From positions 1 to 50,218 of the forward strand of contig UQNO01000013.1 in assembly GCA_900542475.1 (NCBI GenBank): DNA of 50,218 nucleotides, given 5' to 3'. The notes beneath the pieces are model-generated. The model saw nothing but the letters and a program-made list of their open reading frames with translations. It had not been told where the DNA came from and did no database searches. The number at the start of each line of letters is the position of its first letter. Position 1 is the first letter of the stretch. Shown in pieces: positions 37,123 through 45,345 of the stretch. The translations under genes were made by a program, and so were the position numbers. This DNA is from an uncultured Bacteroidota bacterium (GTDB taxonomy: Bacteria > Bacteroidota > Bacteroidia > Bacteroidales > F082).

Positions 37123-37293
37123 TTATCTCTCGAAAGGAAAATGATACTCCTCGTAGTCAGTCACGATTTTAGACATGACATCCATCTCGATGGCCATCCG
37201 GCTGCCTGCCGACGGGCGACCGCACACTAAAAGGAAAAGCTCCTCGTATCGCAAAAGGGCAAATTCGTACTGGTCAATAGTTGTCTTGCTCAT
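37123..37293 (-). CDS. Small protein (56 aa) with strong RBS
   Basis: Frame from ATG 37293 to TAA 37123: MSKTTIDQYEFALLRYEELF and MDVMSKIVTDYEEYHFPFER. Support comes from an exceptional ribosome-binding site for this phylum (AAAGGAGG, five bases before the ATG) and a consensus promoter at 37321-37353. The C-terminal pattern (acidic helix, then YEEYHFP) recalls the leader helix found in front of some HigA-type antitoxins, but there is no helix-turn-helix. Unknown function. Confidence 0.6.
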   Translation of the reverse strand: MSKTTIDQYEFALLRYEELFLLVCGRPSAGSRMAIEMDVMSKIVTDYEEYHFPFER

Positions 37294-37320
37294 GAGTTCC
37301 TCCTTTATCGTATTAACACC

Positions 37321-37353
37321 GCAAAAATAAACAATTTTTATTTAACAAGCAAA
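37321..37353 (-). promoter_or_regulatory. Consensus promoter of the 56-aa small gene
   Basis: On the minus strand TTTG (37350-37353), a 20-bp spacer, then TATTTTTGC (37321-37329). Both boxes match the phylum consensus. The predicted transcript starts about 20 bp before the small ORF. Confidence 0.7.
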
Positions 37354-37592
37354 AAAAATGATTTTTCGTGCTAAAAAATATTTTTGTCAAAATTAATCCC
37401 TACATTAAATCATGACAATGTCATCCTAAATATTTGTGGCGTGTGAAAAGACAATAATTCCGACTACCTTTAATATTAAGATGCTGAAAATCAACGGAAA
37501 TAAAAATTTCAAAAAATTTTTCAAAAAAAAGATTTTTGTATTGAAAAAAGTTGTAATTTTGCCGTCCGAATTGAACGAAAATTATACAAGCA

Positions 37593-37859
37593 ATGAAAAA
37601 AGACATACATCCAAAGAATTACAGACTGGTCGTGTTTAAAGACATGTCAAACGACCAAGCGTTCATGTCACGTTCCACCATCAACACAAAGGAAACTATC
37701 GTTTGGGAAGACGGTAATGAGTATCCGTTGGTGAAACTTGAGATTTCAAACACATCACACCCATTCTACACTGGTAAGATGAAACTTGTTGACACCGCCG
37801 GTCGCGTCGATAAGTTCAATAGCAAGTATAAAAAGTTCCAGGAAGCGAAGAAAAAATAA
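37593..37859 (+). CDS. rpmE2: 50S ribosomal protein L31 type B
   Basis: 88 aa. MKKDIHPKNYRLVVFKDMSN and SNTSHPFYTGKMKLVDTAGR are typical of L31B. The zinc-binding cysteines of the classical L31 are absent, so it is the zinc-independent form. A -7 element TAATTTTGC (37554-37562) lies 30 bp before the start, and a strong terminator follows, so this is a single-gene transcript. Confidence 0.95.
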   Translation: MKKDIHPKNYRLVVFKDMSNDQAFMSRSTINTKETIVWEDGNEYPLVKLEISNTSHPFYTGKMKLVDTAGRVDKFNSKYKKFQEAKKK

Positions 37860-37899
37860 TCTCAGAATAGGTTTGTTAAATTTTTCATAATGCAGCTTT

Positions 37900-37930
37900 G
37901 CCCTTGCCAGAAATGACAAGGGCTTTTTTT
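37900..37930 (+). terminator. rpmE2 terminator
   Basis: GCCCTTG (37900-37906) pairs with CAAGGGC (37917-37923), followed by a run of seven Ts. Confidence 0.88.
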
Positions 37931-37970
37931 GGCACGATTTTTGATGGACATGGTCTGAAAAACGTTTATT

Positions 37971-40466
37971 ATGGATAATCAAATTAACCACGAAATAATT
38001 TTCAGCGACATCATTGAAGCTGACGCGGAATATATACCACTGTTTTCGCCGGAAGACGAAAAACGCATGATTGACGCGCAACTTCCGGAGGAACTGCCAA
38101 TCATGGCATTGCGTAACGCCGTTCTGTTTCCAGGAGTGGTCATCCCTATCACTGTGGGAAGAAACAAAACCATCCGTCTCGTGAAAGATGCATATAAGAA
38201 AGGTATGGATATTGGTGTCATCACGCAACGAGACGCTAAAGTGGACGACCCGCAACAGCCGGATTTATTCGAGATTGGCACCATCGCACAGGTGATGAAG
38301 ATACTGGAGATGCCGGAAGGTAACATCACCGTCATAATCCAAGGAAAACGCCGTTTTAAACTGGAGAAAATAACTGCCACAGAACCTTATCTGCGAGGCA
38401 GAATAACTCCTTATGGCGATAACTCGCCAGTGCCACGCGACCGTAAATTCAAAGCTTTGATACAAAGTGTCAAGGATATGGCGATGCAGATAGTGCAAAA
38501 ATCAGGAGCAGTGCCGTTTGATGCGACGTTTGCCATCAGAAATATAGAGAGCCCGTGGTTTATGCTTAATTTCATCGGAAGTAACCTCGTGGCAAAGATG
38601 GAGTCTCGTCAGAAGTTGTTGGAAGTCGTCGATATAACCAAGTTCGCAAATGAGCTGTTGAAGTTTCTCAGTAAAGAGATGCAGATGGTTGACCTAAAAC
38701 AACAAATTCAGAGCAAGGTGAAGACCGATCTCGACAAACAGCAGCGCGAATATCTTCTGAATCAACAACTTAGGACTATCCAAGAAGAGTTAGGAGGTGC
38801 TCCTAATGAACAGGATATCAAGGAGTTGACCCAAAAAGCCATAAAGAAGAAATGGAGCAAGGAGGTGGCAAATGTGTTTGATAAGGAGCTCCAGAAGTTG
38901 CAACGCATGAATCCACAGGCGGCTGATTACGGCATTCAACACAACTATCTTGAAACGCTTGTCGAACTGCCATGGAATGAATATACCAAGGATAACTTTG
39001 ACCTCGAACATGCTCAAAAAGTGCTTGATAAAGACCATTTCGGTCTTGAGAAAATCAAAGATAGAATCGTTGAGCATTTGGCTGTGCTGAAGTTGAAAAA
39101 CGACATGAAGTCCCCGATTTTATGTCTCGTCGGGCCTCCAGGCGTGGGTAAGACATCGCTTGGCAAGTCTATTGCCAAAGCATTGGGACGCAAATATATA
39201 CGTATGTCGCTTGGTGGTGTTCGCGACGAGTCTGAATTGCGCGGACATCGTAAGACCTACATCGGCGCGATGCCGGGGCGTGTCATTCAGAATCTTAAAA
39301 AAGCAAAGTCGTCAAACCCGGTTTTCATTCTTGACGAAATCGATAAGGTGAGCGGCAACAACATCAGCGGCGACCCGCAGGCAGCCTTGCTCGAAATCCT
39401 TGACCCAGAGCAGAATAACACTTTCAACGATAACTTCATCGAGTTGGATTACGATCTCTCGAAAGTGATGTTTATTGCCACAGCGAATAATCTTCAGACC
39501 ATACATCCGGCCTTGCGCGACAGGATGGAAATCATTGATTTGAACGGATATCTGCGCGAGGAGAAATACGAAATCGCGAAACGTCATCTTATTCCGAAAC
39601 AGCTGAAAGAACATGGTTTGAAGGCGAAAGATGTGGCGTTTTCAGAGAAAATAATCTACAAAATCATCGACGACTACACCCGTGAAGCCGGTGTGCGTTC
39701 GCTTGAACGCAAAATCGCCGACGTGATTCGCAAAAAGGCAAAAGCTATTGTGGTCGGTGGTGATTGTGACAAAAAAGTTTCCGTCGATGATTTAAAGAAC
39801 GCTCTCGGAGTGCCGATGCATCATGATGAAGATGAAGTGAAACACACTATGCCTGGCGTTGCCATCGGTCTGGCTTGGACACCGGTAGGAGGAGAAATTC
39901 TGTCAATTGAAGTAAGCTTGAGCAGAGGACACGGACATCTGAACATGACAGGTAACCTCGGCGATGTGATGAAGGAGTCGGCGACGATAGCGTACGAATT
40001 TATCAAATCACATGCCAATGAGTTGAAAATCAATCCGATAGTGTTTGAAGAATGGAATGTTCATATCCACGTTCCAGAAGGTGCGACACCAAAAGATGGA
40101 CCGTCGGCGGGCATCACCATGCTGACAGCCTTGACATCGGCGTTCACGCAGCGTCGCGTCAAGGACAAACTCGCAATGACAGGCGAAATCACGCTTCGTG
40201 GCAGGGTGTTGCCTGTTGGCGGTATTCAGGAGAAGATGCTCGCCGCCAAGCGCAATAACGTGACAGATGTCATTTTGTCACGTGACAACGAACGTGATTT
40301 CATGGACGTTAAAAAGGAATACATCGAGGGCCTGCAGTTCCATTTCGTTGACAACATGCTCGAAGTCCTCGACCTCGCCCTGGAGAAGGAACAAGAGGTT
40401 AATTCATTGGATTACAACAAGTTCTTGGTGGATTCGCATCGGAAGGTTACGGGGTTTAAATCGTAA
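37971..40466 (+). CDS. lon: ATP-dependent protease Lon
   Basis: Hexameric AAA+ serine protease of 831 aa. N-terminal substrate-binding domain (LPIMALRNAVLFPGVVIPIT), then Walker A GPPGVGKTSLGKS, Walker B PVFILDEIDKV, sensor/arginine-finger regions, and the Ser-Lys protease domain with GATPKDGPSAGITM (catalytic Ser) and LAAKRNNV (catalytic Lys). A cytoplasmic quality-control protease. The acidic N-terminal extension before residue 40 is usual in Bacteroidetes Lon. Transcribed alone; followed by REP-like hairpins. Confidence 0.97.
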   Translation: MDNQINHEIIFSDIIEADAEYIPLFSPEDEKRMIDAQLPEELPIMALRNAVLFPGVVIPITVGRNKTIRLVKDAYKKGMDIGVITQRDAKVDDPQQPDLFEIGTIAQVMKILEMPEGNITVIIQGKRRFKLEKITATEPYLRGRITPYGDNSPVPRDRKFKALIQSVKDMAMQIVQKSGAVPFDATFAIRNIESPWFMLNFIGSNLVAKMESRQKLLEVVDITKFANELLKFLSKEMQMVDLKQQIQSKVKTDLDKQQREYLLNQQLRTIQEELGGAPNEQDIKELTQKAIKKKWSKEVANVFDKELQKLQRMNPQAADYGIQHNYLETLVELPWNEYTKDNFDLEHAQKVLDKDHFGLEKIKDRIVEHLAVLKLKNDMKSPILCLVGPPGVGKTSLGKSIAKALGRKYIRMSLGGVRDESELRGHRKTYIGAMPGRVIQNLKKAKSSNPVFILDEIDKVSGNNISGDPQAALLEILDPEQNNTFNDNFIELDYDLSKVMFIATANNLQTIHPALRDRMEIIDLNGYLREEKYEIAKRHLIPKQLKEHGLKAKDVAFSEKIIYKIIDDYTREAGVRSLERKIADVIRKKAKAIVVGGDCDKKVSVDDLKNALGVPMHHDEDEVKHTMPGVAIGLAWTPVGGEILSIEVSLSRGHGHLNMTGNLGDVMKESATIAYEFIKSHANELKINPIVFEEWNVHIHVPEGATPKDGPSAGITMLTALTSAFTQRRVKDKLAMTGEITLRGRVLPVGGIQEKMLAAKRNNVTDVILSRDNERDFMDVKKEYIEGLQFHFVDNMLEVLDLALEKEQEVNSLDYNKFLVDSHRKVTGFKS

Positions 40467-40534
40467 TTGAAAAATACGGGACATAAAATGATGTTGTCAC
40501 ATTGTTTTTATTCCGTCACATTATTTTTTGCCGT

Positions 40535-40655
40535 GTAGAGACGCGTTTCATCGCGTCTCATGACAATGCGATTTCAATCACATCAAAATATATCGGAATT
40601 GTGTTGAAACGCCCTGCGTTTCAATATCAGGAGACGCGATGAATTGCGTCTCTAC
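40535..40655. repeat. REP-like inverted hairpin pair (BIME) upstream of the RAYT gene
   Basis: Left hairpin 40535-40561: GTAGAGACGCG, TTTCA, CGCGTCTC. Right hairpin 40628-40655: GGAGACGCG, ATGAATT, GCGTCTCTAC. The right is nearly the exact reverse complement of the left. Between them lies a third perfect 9-bp hairpin, TTGAAACGC-CCT-GCGTTTCAA (40604-40624). This is the layout of a bacterial interspersed mosaic element. Confidence 0.85.
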
Positions 40656-40714
40656 AGTGGAGGAATTGGATGATTGGTGTGAAAAAAATGAATGTATAAT
40701 TAAAATCAAAATTT

Positions 40715-41212
40715 ATGACATTGTATAAAAACAAATACCGTATTGAATCGAATCGCAACCAACGCCATGATTATAATGGGGAATTTGGTGCGACGTATTT
40801 TATCACGATTTGTACTGAAAACCGGAAACATTATTTGGGTGAAATCTACAACAAATCAATGCATTTGTCGAAAATCGGTTTTTTTATTGATGAATTGATT
40901 CGGAACATTGGGCAATATTATGATTATGCGCAGATTCCAAATTATGTGATAATGCCGCATCATGTCCATTTTATTTTAAAAATTTACTGGCACAAATCTC
41001 ATCTTGTTGACGAGGACAAAAACCCGATGAGAAACAAAACTGTTGGTGCGGTTGTCCGTGGTCTGAAGGCACGAGTGACCAGGTATGCCAACGAAAATGA
41101 TTTGTTGTTTCAATGGGAGAGAAATTACAACGATGAAATAATCTGGAAAAACGATGATTTGCAGAATATTATCGGATATATCAATGATAATGTGAAAAAC
41201 TGGAAGGAATAA
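40715..41212 (+). CDS. REP-associated tyrosine transposase (RAYT, Y1/HUH family)
   Basis: 165 aa single-strand transposase of the IS200-like Y1 superfamily. YFITICTENR is the first conserved strand, PNYVIMPHHVHFIL carries the HUH metal-binding motif, and FQWERNYNDEIIWKNDDLQN corresponds to the region of the catalytic Tyr (YND). Length and the NKYRIESNR start fit RAYTs rather than IS200. It sits 60 bp downstream of a REP-like hairpin pair, its presumed substrate. RAYTs usually occur as single copies that maintain REP elements without moving themselves. Confidence 0.88.
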   Translation: MTLYKNKYRIESNRNQRHDYNGEFGATYFITICTENRKHYLGEIYNKSMHLSKIGFFIDELIRNIGQYYDYAQIPNYVIMPHHVHFILKIYWHKSHLVDEDKNPMRNKTVGAVVRGLKARVTRYANENDLLFQWERNYNDEIIWKNDDLQNIIGYINDNVKNWKE

Positions 41213-41313
41213 TATGTTTGATCTTGATGTCGAAAATTTCGACTTCAAAAATTTTTCATTGTGTTATGATATTTTTGTCCATTATTCCGAAAAATTGTTT
41301 ATCTTTACCTTGT

Positions 41314-41526
41314 CAAACTAACAAATATTATTAAGAAACAAACAATTAGATAAATTAAAAACATAAAAAGGCGTTTTCGCTTTTCTTGGTGTACCTGAAA
41401 TCTGCAAATTTTGGTAGTGTAACACAACAAGGAAGTAGAAACACTCGCGGATTTGACTGTGAGCTTTCTCGTTTGTGTTATAGGTTTTGCCGAACCTCAG
41501 GTACGACAGAAGTTCGCGGTTTTTTA
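41314..41526 (+). ncRNA. Structured RNA, Bacteroidales-1-like (copy 2)
   Basis: Starts after a promoter-like TTTTTG...TATCTTTAC (-7 at 41300-41308) and ends in a U-run after GTTCGCGG. Helices: GTACCTGA (41391-41398) with TCAGGTAC (41497-41504); GCAAA (41404-41408) with TTTGC (41486-41490); TAACACAA (41420-41427) with TTGTGTTA (41473-41480); CTCGCGG (41444-41450) with CTGTGAG (41457-41463). The A/U-rich leader hairpin around 41366-41384 is also conserved. Each helix has a counterpart in copy 1 at 10174-10401 with compensating base changes. At the 3' end CCGAAC can pair with GTTCGCGG just before the U-run, an alternative to the closing helix, so a terminator/rod competition is possible. Confidence 0.78.
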
Positions 41527-41545
41527 TTGTCAGGTACGACAGAAG
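41497..41545. repeat. 16-bp direct repeat at the 3' end of the structured RNA
   Basis: TCAGGTACGACAGAAG occurs at 41497-41512 (the RNA's closing strand) and again at 41530-41545, just beyond the U-run. Duplication of an RNA gene's 3' end is the usual scar of site-specific integration; here only 17 bp lie between the copies. Confidence 0.65.
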
Positions 41546-41662
41546 CAATAACAATTAAATCTACTATATGGCATACAATCGTATATCTACTTCCCATCAA
41601 CCATTAAAACTATTAGCGATATAGATTATGGTTCTTCCGGGTTAAACTTTCATTTTTGCAAC

Positions 41663-41782
41663 ATGAAAGCACCAGAAATATGGAGGATTGAAAGGAAAAA
41701 GATGAATATAATCATACCTAAAGGCAGTATCATTTCCTATTACAGATGTTTTGGCGAAGGTTGTAATTATATCGAAGAATAA
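41663..41782 (+). CDS. Possible short ORF or gene remnant
   Basis: 39 codons: MKAPEIWRIERKKMNIIIPK then SIISYYRCFGEGCNYIEE. Protein-like in composition but with no recognised family. It lies in the disturbed stretch between the RNA and the inverted-repeat element, so a remnant is as likely as a gene. Otherwise 41546-41793 shows nothing I can name. Confidence 0.2.
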   Translation: MKAPEIWRIERKKMNIIIPKGSIISYYRCFGEGCNYIEE

Positions 41783-41793
41783 GACATAATAAA

Positions 41794-41919
41794 AAGAAAA
41801 CTTCTATGGAAAAAGTATCACGCTCTTTTAACGGATTGCCGCCGTCAGTTTCCTTAAACATCTCTGGCCATTTCGGCGGTTAGCCAGAAGATAGTGCTTG
41901 GAACCATAGAAGTTTTCTT
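41794..41919. mobile_element. 126-bp element with perfect 16-bp terminal inverted repeats
   Basis: AAGAAAACTTCTATGG (41794-41809) and CCATAGAAGTTTTCTT (41904-41919) are perfect inverted copies enclosing 94 bp. The inside contains GCCGCCG and CGGCGG, and TCTGGC and GCCAGA, which can form competing inner stems. It has no coding capacity. It could be a miniature inverted-repeat element or a structured RNA; no obvious target duplication flanks it. Confidence 0.55.
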
Positions 41920-41971
41920 GCTGTAGAGATATAAACTATTTTAATACGTGCAGTTTTTGTGAAATTTTTTA

Positions 41972-42012
41972 CAGGAGATTTCTCCACTCCGCTTCGCTAC
42001 GGTCGAAATGAC
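41972..42012. repeat. Dispersed palindromic repeat, single arm
   Basis: CAGGAGATTTCTCCACTCCG followed by CTTCGCTACGGTCGAAATGAC, ending in a run of eight Gs. It directly borders the duplicated gene fragment at 42020. Confidence 0.72.
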
Positions 42013-42019
42013 GGGGGGG

Positions 42020-42166
42020 GTAAATCCTGTCTGAAAAATAATTTGTCGGAAGTGTGAATCTCTCCGGCTGTGGTTTGAATCAGGGCTTCGAGTTTTAAGT
42101 CTGGGGTGTCTTTTGCGAGATATTCCAGGTTTTCCATGATTTTGTCGAGGTGGTAGCGGCGGGCGT
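42020..42166 (-). pseudogene. Duplicated 3' fragment of the gene at 42934-43488
   Basis: 147 bp matching 42942-43088 without indels and with about nine mismatches by eye, i.e. about 94% identity. It encodes the last ~45 codons of that gene, without start or upstream part. Identity stops abruptly at both ends. It lies on the far side of the ORF6N pseudogene from its parent. Confidence 0.85.
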
Positions 42167-42340
42167 TGGTGACATTGTCGAGATTAAGACATGGAATTGT
42201 TAAAACTTTTTAACATTTGGTTCATTTTTCTGAACTTTATGTTAAAAATGACTTTCTGACTGCAAAAAACAGCACGACATTAATTTGCCTTAGGCTCTTT
42301 GACTATAATTTTGCCATGTAAACTTTAAAATATGATTGTT

Positions 42341-42899
42341 ATGGCAAAAAAATATTGTTAAATTCGAGCAAATCGAGGATATGATTGTCGAATTGAGAGG
42401 CAAACAAGTTGTCTTTGATATGGATGTCGCCTCGTTGTATGGAGTTGAAACAAGAATTGTTAATCAGGCTGTTAAAAACAATCCTGAAAAGTTTCCGGAA
42501 GGCTATGTGTTTATTACTACTGACGAAGATTTCGAGGATATCAAAAATTTTGACATCCTCGAAAGAATTAAATTTTTCAAGAGTAATCCGAAGGCTTTCA
42601 CCGAAAGGGGGCTTTATATGCTTGCAACGATCCTGAAAAGCAAGAAAGCAACCGATACAACGATTGCAATCATCGAGACTTTTGCAAAAATTAGGGAGTT
42701 GGAAAGAACTATTTCACAAATGTCACAACCTCAAGATAATGAAACACAGCAACAATTAGTTGAAAAGAGCGACAATATCATTTCTGATATCATTGGTGAC
42801 GACCTCAAAGTCAGTGAAACCTAGTCGGAATTTGAACTGGATTTCGCTGTGGTGAAACTGAGGCATAAGGTTGTTAGGAAAAAAGAGAATAATAAGTGA
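42341..42899 (+). pseudogene. ORF6N-domain (phage antirepressor-like) gene with two lesions
   Basis: The main frame reads VKFEQIEDMIVELRGKQVVF, YGVETRIVNQAVKNNPEKFP and NPKAFTERGLYMLATILKSK, a clear ORF6N DNA-binding domain of the KilA-N/antirepressor group. The natural ATG at 42341 is followed by A7 and runs out of frame into a stop; A6 would restore MAKNIVKFEQ. A TTG start at 42336 gives 162 aa in frame but is unlikely. At the other end a TAG at 42822 interrupts a frame that continues 24 codons as SEFELDFAVVKLRHKVVRKK, the usual family tail. So both ends are damaged. A promoter (TATAATTTTGC) lies about 25 bp upstream. Confidence 0.75.
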
Positions 42900-42933
42900 G
42901 TTGAGAAGCCAGAAGTCAGAATATTCAATTTTG

Positions 42934-43488
42934 TTAATCTTGTAAATCCTGTCTGAAAAATAATTTGTCGGAAGTATAAACCTCTCCGGCAGTTGTTTGA
43001 ATCACTGCTTCGAGTTTTAAGTTTGGGGTGTCTTTTGCGAGATATTCCAGGTTTTCCATGATTTCGTCGAGGTGGTAGCGGCGGGCGTGGGCGCCACGGT
43101 ATTTGCCGTTTGGTTGGAAGTCGCTGTCGATTTCCTCATATTCGAGGCGGAAAAAGTCGCTGCCATCGTCTAAAGGGAAGGAGAGCTTGAAAAACGGCTC
43201 CTCAAAGGAGATGTCATAACTCTTTGAATACCTGAAGTTTACGTCTAAAACGAAATAAGGCCATTCGGTGAGGATTTTCTTTGCCTCCATCTTGATTTGG
43301 ACCTTGTTAGACGCTGCATCTGCAAGGCTGTCAATGACTTCCATCGGGAATAGCGGCACGTTAGTGGCGTTGGAGCGCATGAAACTTAACAGTTTGTCGC
43401 GATTGTTGAGCGGAATAATAATCGTTTTGTCGCTGAAATCAGTGATGACGAGGACTCCGCGGTCGGAACGAATCTGTTTTATGCGCAT
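42934..43488 (-). CDS. Unknown conserved-looking cytoplasmic protein
   Basis: 184 aa starting MRIKQIRSDRGVLVITDFSD. No signal peptide, no membrane segment, no motif I recognise. It has SYDISFEEPFFKLSFPLDDG and KYRGAHARRYHLDEIMENLE, suggesting alternating strands and helices. Its 3' end is duplicated at 42020-42166. It is divergent from the peptide-binding lipoprotein gene; a minus-strand -7 (TATTTTTGC, about 43504-43512) lies about 15 bp upstream of the start, leaving a very short leader. Confidence 0.65.
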   Translation of the reverse strand: MRIKQIRSDRGVLVITDFSDKTIIIPLNNRDKLLSFMRSNATNVPLFPMEVIDSLADAASNKVQIKMEAKKILTEWPYFVLDVNFRYSKSYDISFEEPFFKLSFPLDDGSDFFRLEYEEIDSDFQPNGKYRGAHARRYHLDEIMENLEYLAKDTPNLKLEAVIQTTAGEVYTSDKLFFRQDLQD

Positions 43489-43534
43489 TTCATGAAAATT
43501 TTTGCAAAAATAAGGAATTATTTAATTACTTTTG

Positions 43535-43654
43535 CAGGAGATTTCTCCATTCCGCTTCGCTCCAGTCGAACCGACGGGGAAAACGCTTGTCCGGTCGAAA
43601 CGACGGGGAAAAATGCGTCATTTCGAGCGAAACGAAGTGAAGTCGAGAAATCTC
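43535..43654. repeat. Dispersed palindromic repeat in the leader of the peptide-binding gene
   Basis: CAGGAGATTTCTCCATTCCG with CTCCAGTCGAACCGACGGGG, a second short GGTCGAAACGACGGGG, then GTCATTTCGAGCGAAACGAA and GTCGAGAAATCTC. A complete inverted pair ending 10 bp before the ATG at 43664. It lies between the promoter (TACTTTTGC, about 43528-43536) and the start codon, so it forms the mRNA leader. Confidence 0.8.
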
Positions 43655-43663
43655 AAACAAATT

Positions 43664-45268
43664 ATGAAAAAACTGTTGTACATATTATTGGTTGTATCTC
43701 TCGCTTCATGCGGAAAAAAGGAACTCGATGCCAACTTGAAGATTTTCAAGTACAACGAGGCTGCGGGTATCTTGACTTTGGACCCGATTTATGCCAAAGA
43801 CCAGCCGCATATCTGGGCTTGTAACCAATTGTATAACAGCCTCGTGGCTTTCGACGATAAGATGAATGTTGTTCCGTCCGTGGCGAAGAGTTGGGACATA
43901 TCCGAAGACGGGAAAACCTACACTTTCTTGCTTCGCGACGATGTGTTTTTCCATGACGACAGTTGCTTTGATGGAAAGAGCAGGAGAGTGGTGGCGCAAG
44001 ATTTTGAATACTCATTCAACCGACTGATTGACAGAAAGTTAAGTTCGCCTGGAACGTGGATTTTTGCTCAAGTGAAACAAGATGACAACGGATATGCTTT
44101 CGGAGCTTTGAACGATTCGGTTTTTCAAATAGAATTGAAAGAGCCATTCCCGGCGTTTCTCGGCATATTGTCAATGACTTACGCCTCGGTGGTGCCTCAT
44201 GAAGCGGTCGAGTTTTACGGTGGGAATTTCGGTCGCCATCCTGTGGGAACGGGGCCTTTCAAATTCCAATATTGGAAAGAAGGTGTGCGCCTCGTGATGC
44301 GTAAAAATCCTGATTATTTTGAACTTGTTGACGGTCAAAGACTGCCATATATCGATGCTGTTTCTGTGAGTTTTCTCATCGACAAGCAAGTGGCGTTTAT
44401 GGAGTTTGTGAAAGGGAAAACAGATTTCATGTCGGGTGTCGATGCGCGCTATAAGGACGAACTTCTGACTCGCGACGGATTTTTGAGAAGCAAATACGAA
44501 GATCGTTTTTATCTGATTCGTGAGCCGTATCTGAATACCGAATATTTATCGTTTTATATTGATACTCAAGAAGAGAGAGATGATAAGAAACGTGCTGTGG
44601 CATTGCGTCAGGCGGTGAATTATGCCATTGACAGGGAGAAGATGCTGCGTTATTTGAGGAACGGTGTCGGGACACCGGGGAACGGCGGAATTATCCCGGC
44701 TGGACTGCCCGGATGCGATTCCTTGGGAAAAATAGGATATGCCTTCAATCAACAAAAATCATTTGATTTAATTGAAAGATTTAATCTTTACGGAAGAGAG
44801 ATAAAGCTTTATACAACAAAGGATTACATTGATTTGGCGAAGTTTGTGCAGTCGTCGGTGACCGATGTCGGTTTGATTTGCAAGGTGGAGGAGATGATGC
44901 CTGCGGCTTTGCGTGAGAAACGCGCCCAATGCAGTCTGCCGTTCTTCCGCTCGTCGTGGGTCGCCGACTATCCTGATGCCGAAAATTATCTTTCGCTTTT
45001 CACAACCGGTAATTTCGCCCCGAAAGGTCCAAATTACACTCATTATTCCAACCCGGAATTTGATGCACTGTATATTAAAGCAATTTCAACAAATGACTTA
45101 AAGAAAAGAGCGGAAACATACCGCGAAATGGACTCGTTGATGATGTCGGAATCGCCTGTCGTGATACTGTTTTACGACGAGGTTTTGCGTTTCGTGAACA
45201 AAAGAGTGTCGGGATTCAACGGGAATCCGGTGAATTTGCTCAATTTGAAGACTATTAAAATTGATTGA
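43664..45268 (+). CDS. ABC transporter peptide-binding lipoprotein (SBP_bac_5)
   Basis: 534 aa from the ATG at 43664; the frame extends to 43532, but that part is translated palindromic repeat. Lipoprotein signal MKKLLYILLVVSLASCGKK with a perfect LASC lipobox. The rest is a family 5 extracellular solute-binding protein: VVPSVAKSWDISEDGKTYTF, VAQDFEYSFNRLID, GTGPFKFQYWKEGVRLVMRK, and a late RSSWVADYPDAENYLSLFTT. Binds peptides or similar solutes. No permease or ATPase gene is adjacent, so it acts with a distant transporter or alone. Confidence 0.92.
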   Translation: MKKLLYILLVVSLASCGKKELDANLKIFKYNEAAGILTLDPIYAKDQPHIWACNQLYNSLVAFDDKMNVVPSVAKSWDISEDGKTYTFLLRDDVFFHDDSCFDGKSRRVVAQDFEYSFNRLIDRKLSSPGTWIFAQVKQDDNGYAFGALNDSVFQIELKEPFPAFLGILSMTYASVVPHEAVEFYGGNFGRHPVGTGPFKFQYWKEGVRLVMRKNPDYFELVDGQRLPYIDAVSVSFLIDKQVAFMEFVKGKTDFMSGVDARYKDELLTRDGFLRSKYEDRFYLIREPYLNTEYLSFYIDTQEERDDKKRAVALRQAVNYAIDREKMLRYLRNGVGTPGNGGIIPAGLPGCDSLGKIGYAFNQQKSFDLIERFNLYGREIKLYTTKDYIDLAKFVQSSVTDVGLICKVEEMMPAALREKRAQCSLPFFRSSWVADYPDAENYLSLFTTGNFAPKGPNYTHYSNPEFDALYIKAISTNDLKKRAETYREMDSLMMSESPVVILFYDEVLRFVNKRVSGFNGNPVNLLNLKTIKID

Positions 45269-45345
45269 AAAAATTTGATAGTCAGTGAATATTGTGTCGG
45301 AATATTTTGTATTTTTGCAGCGTTTTTCACGAAAAATAATTTGAT

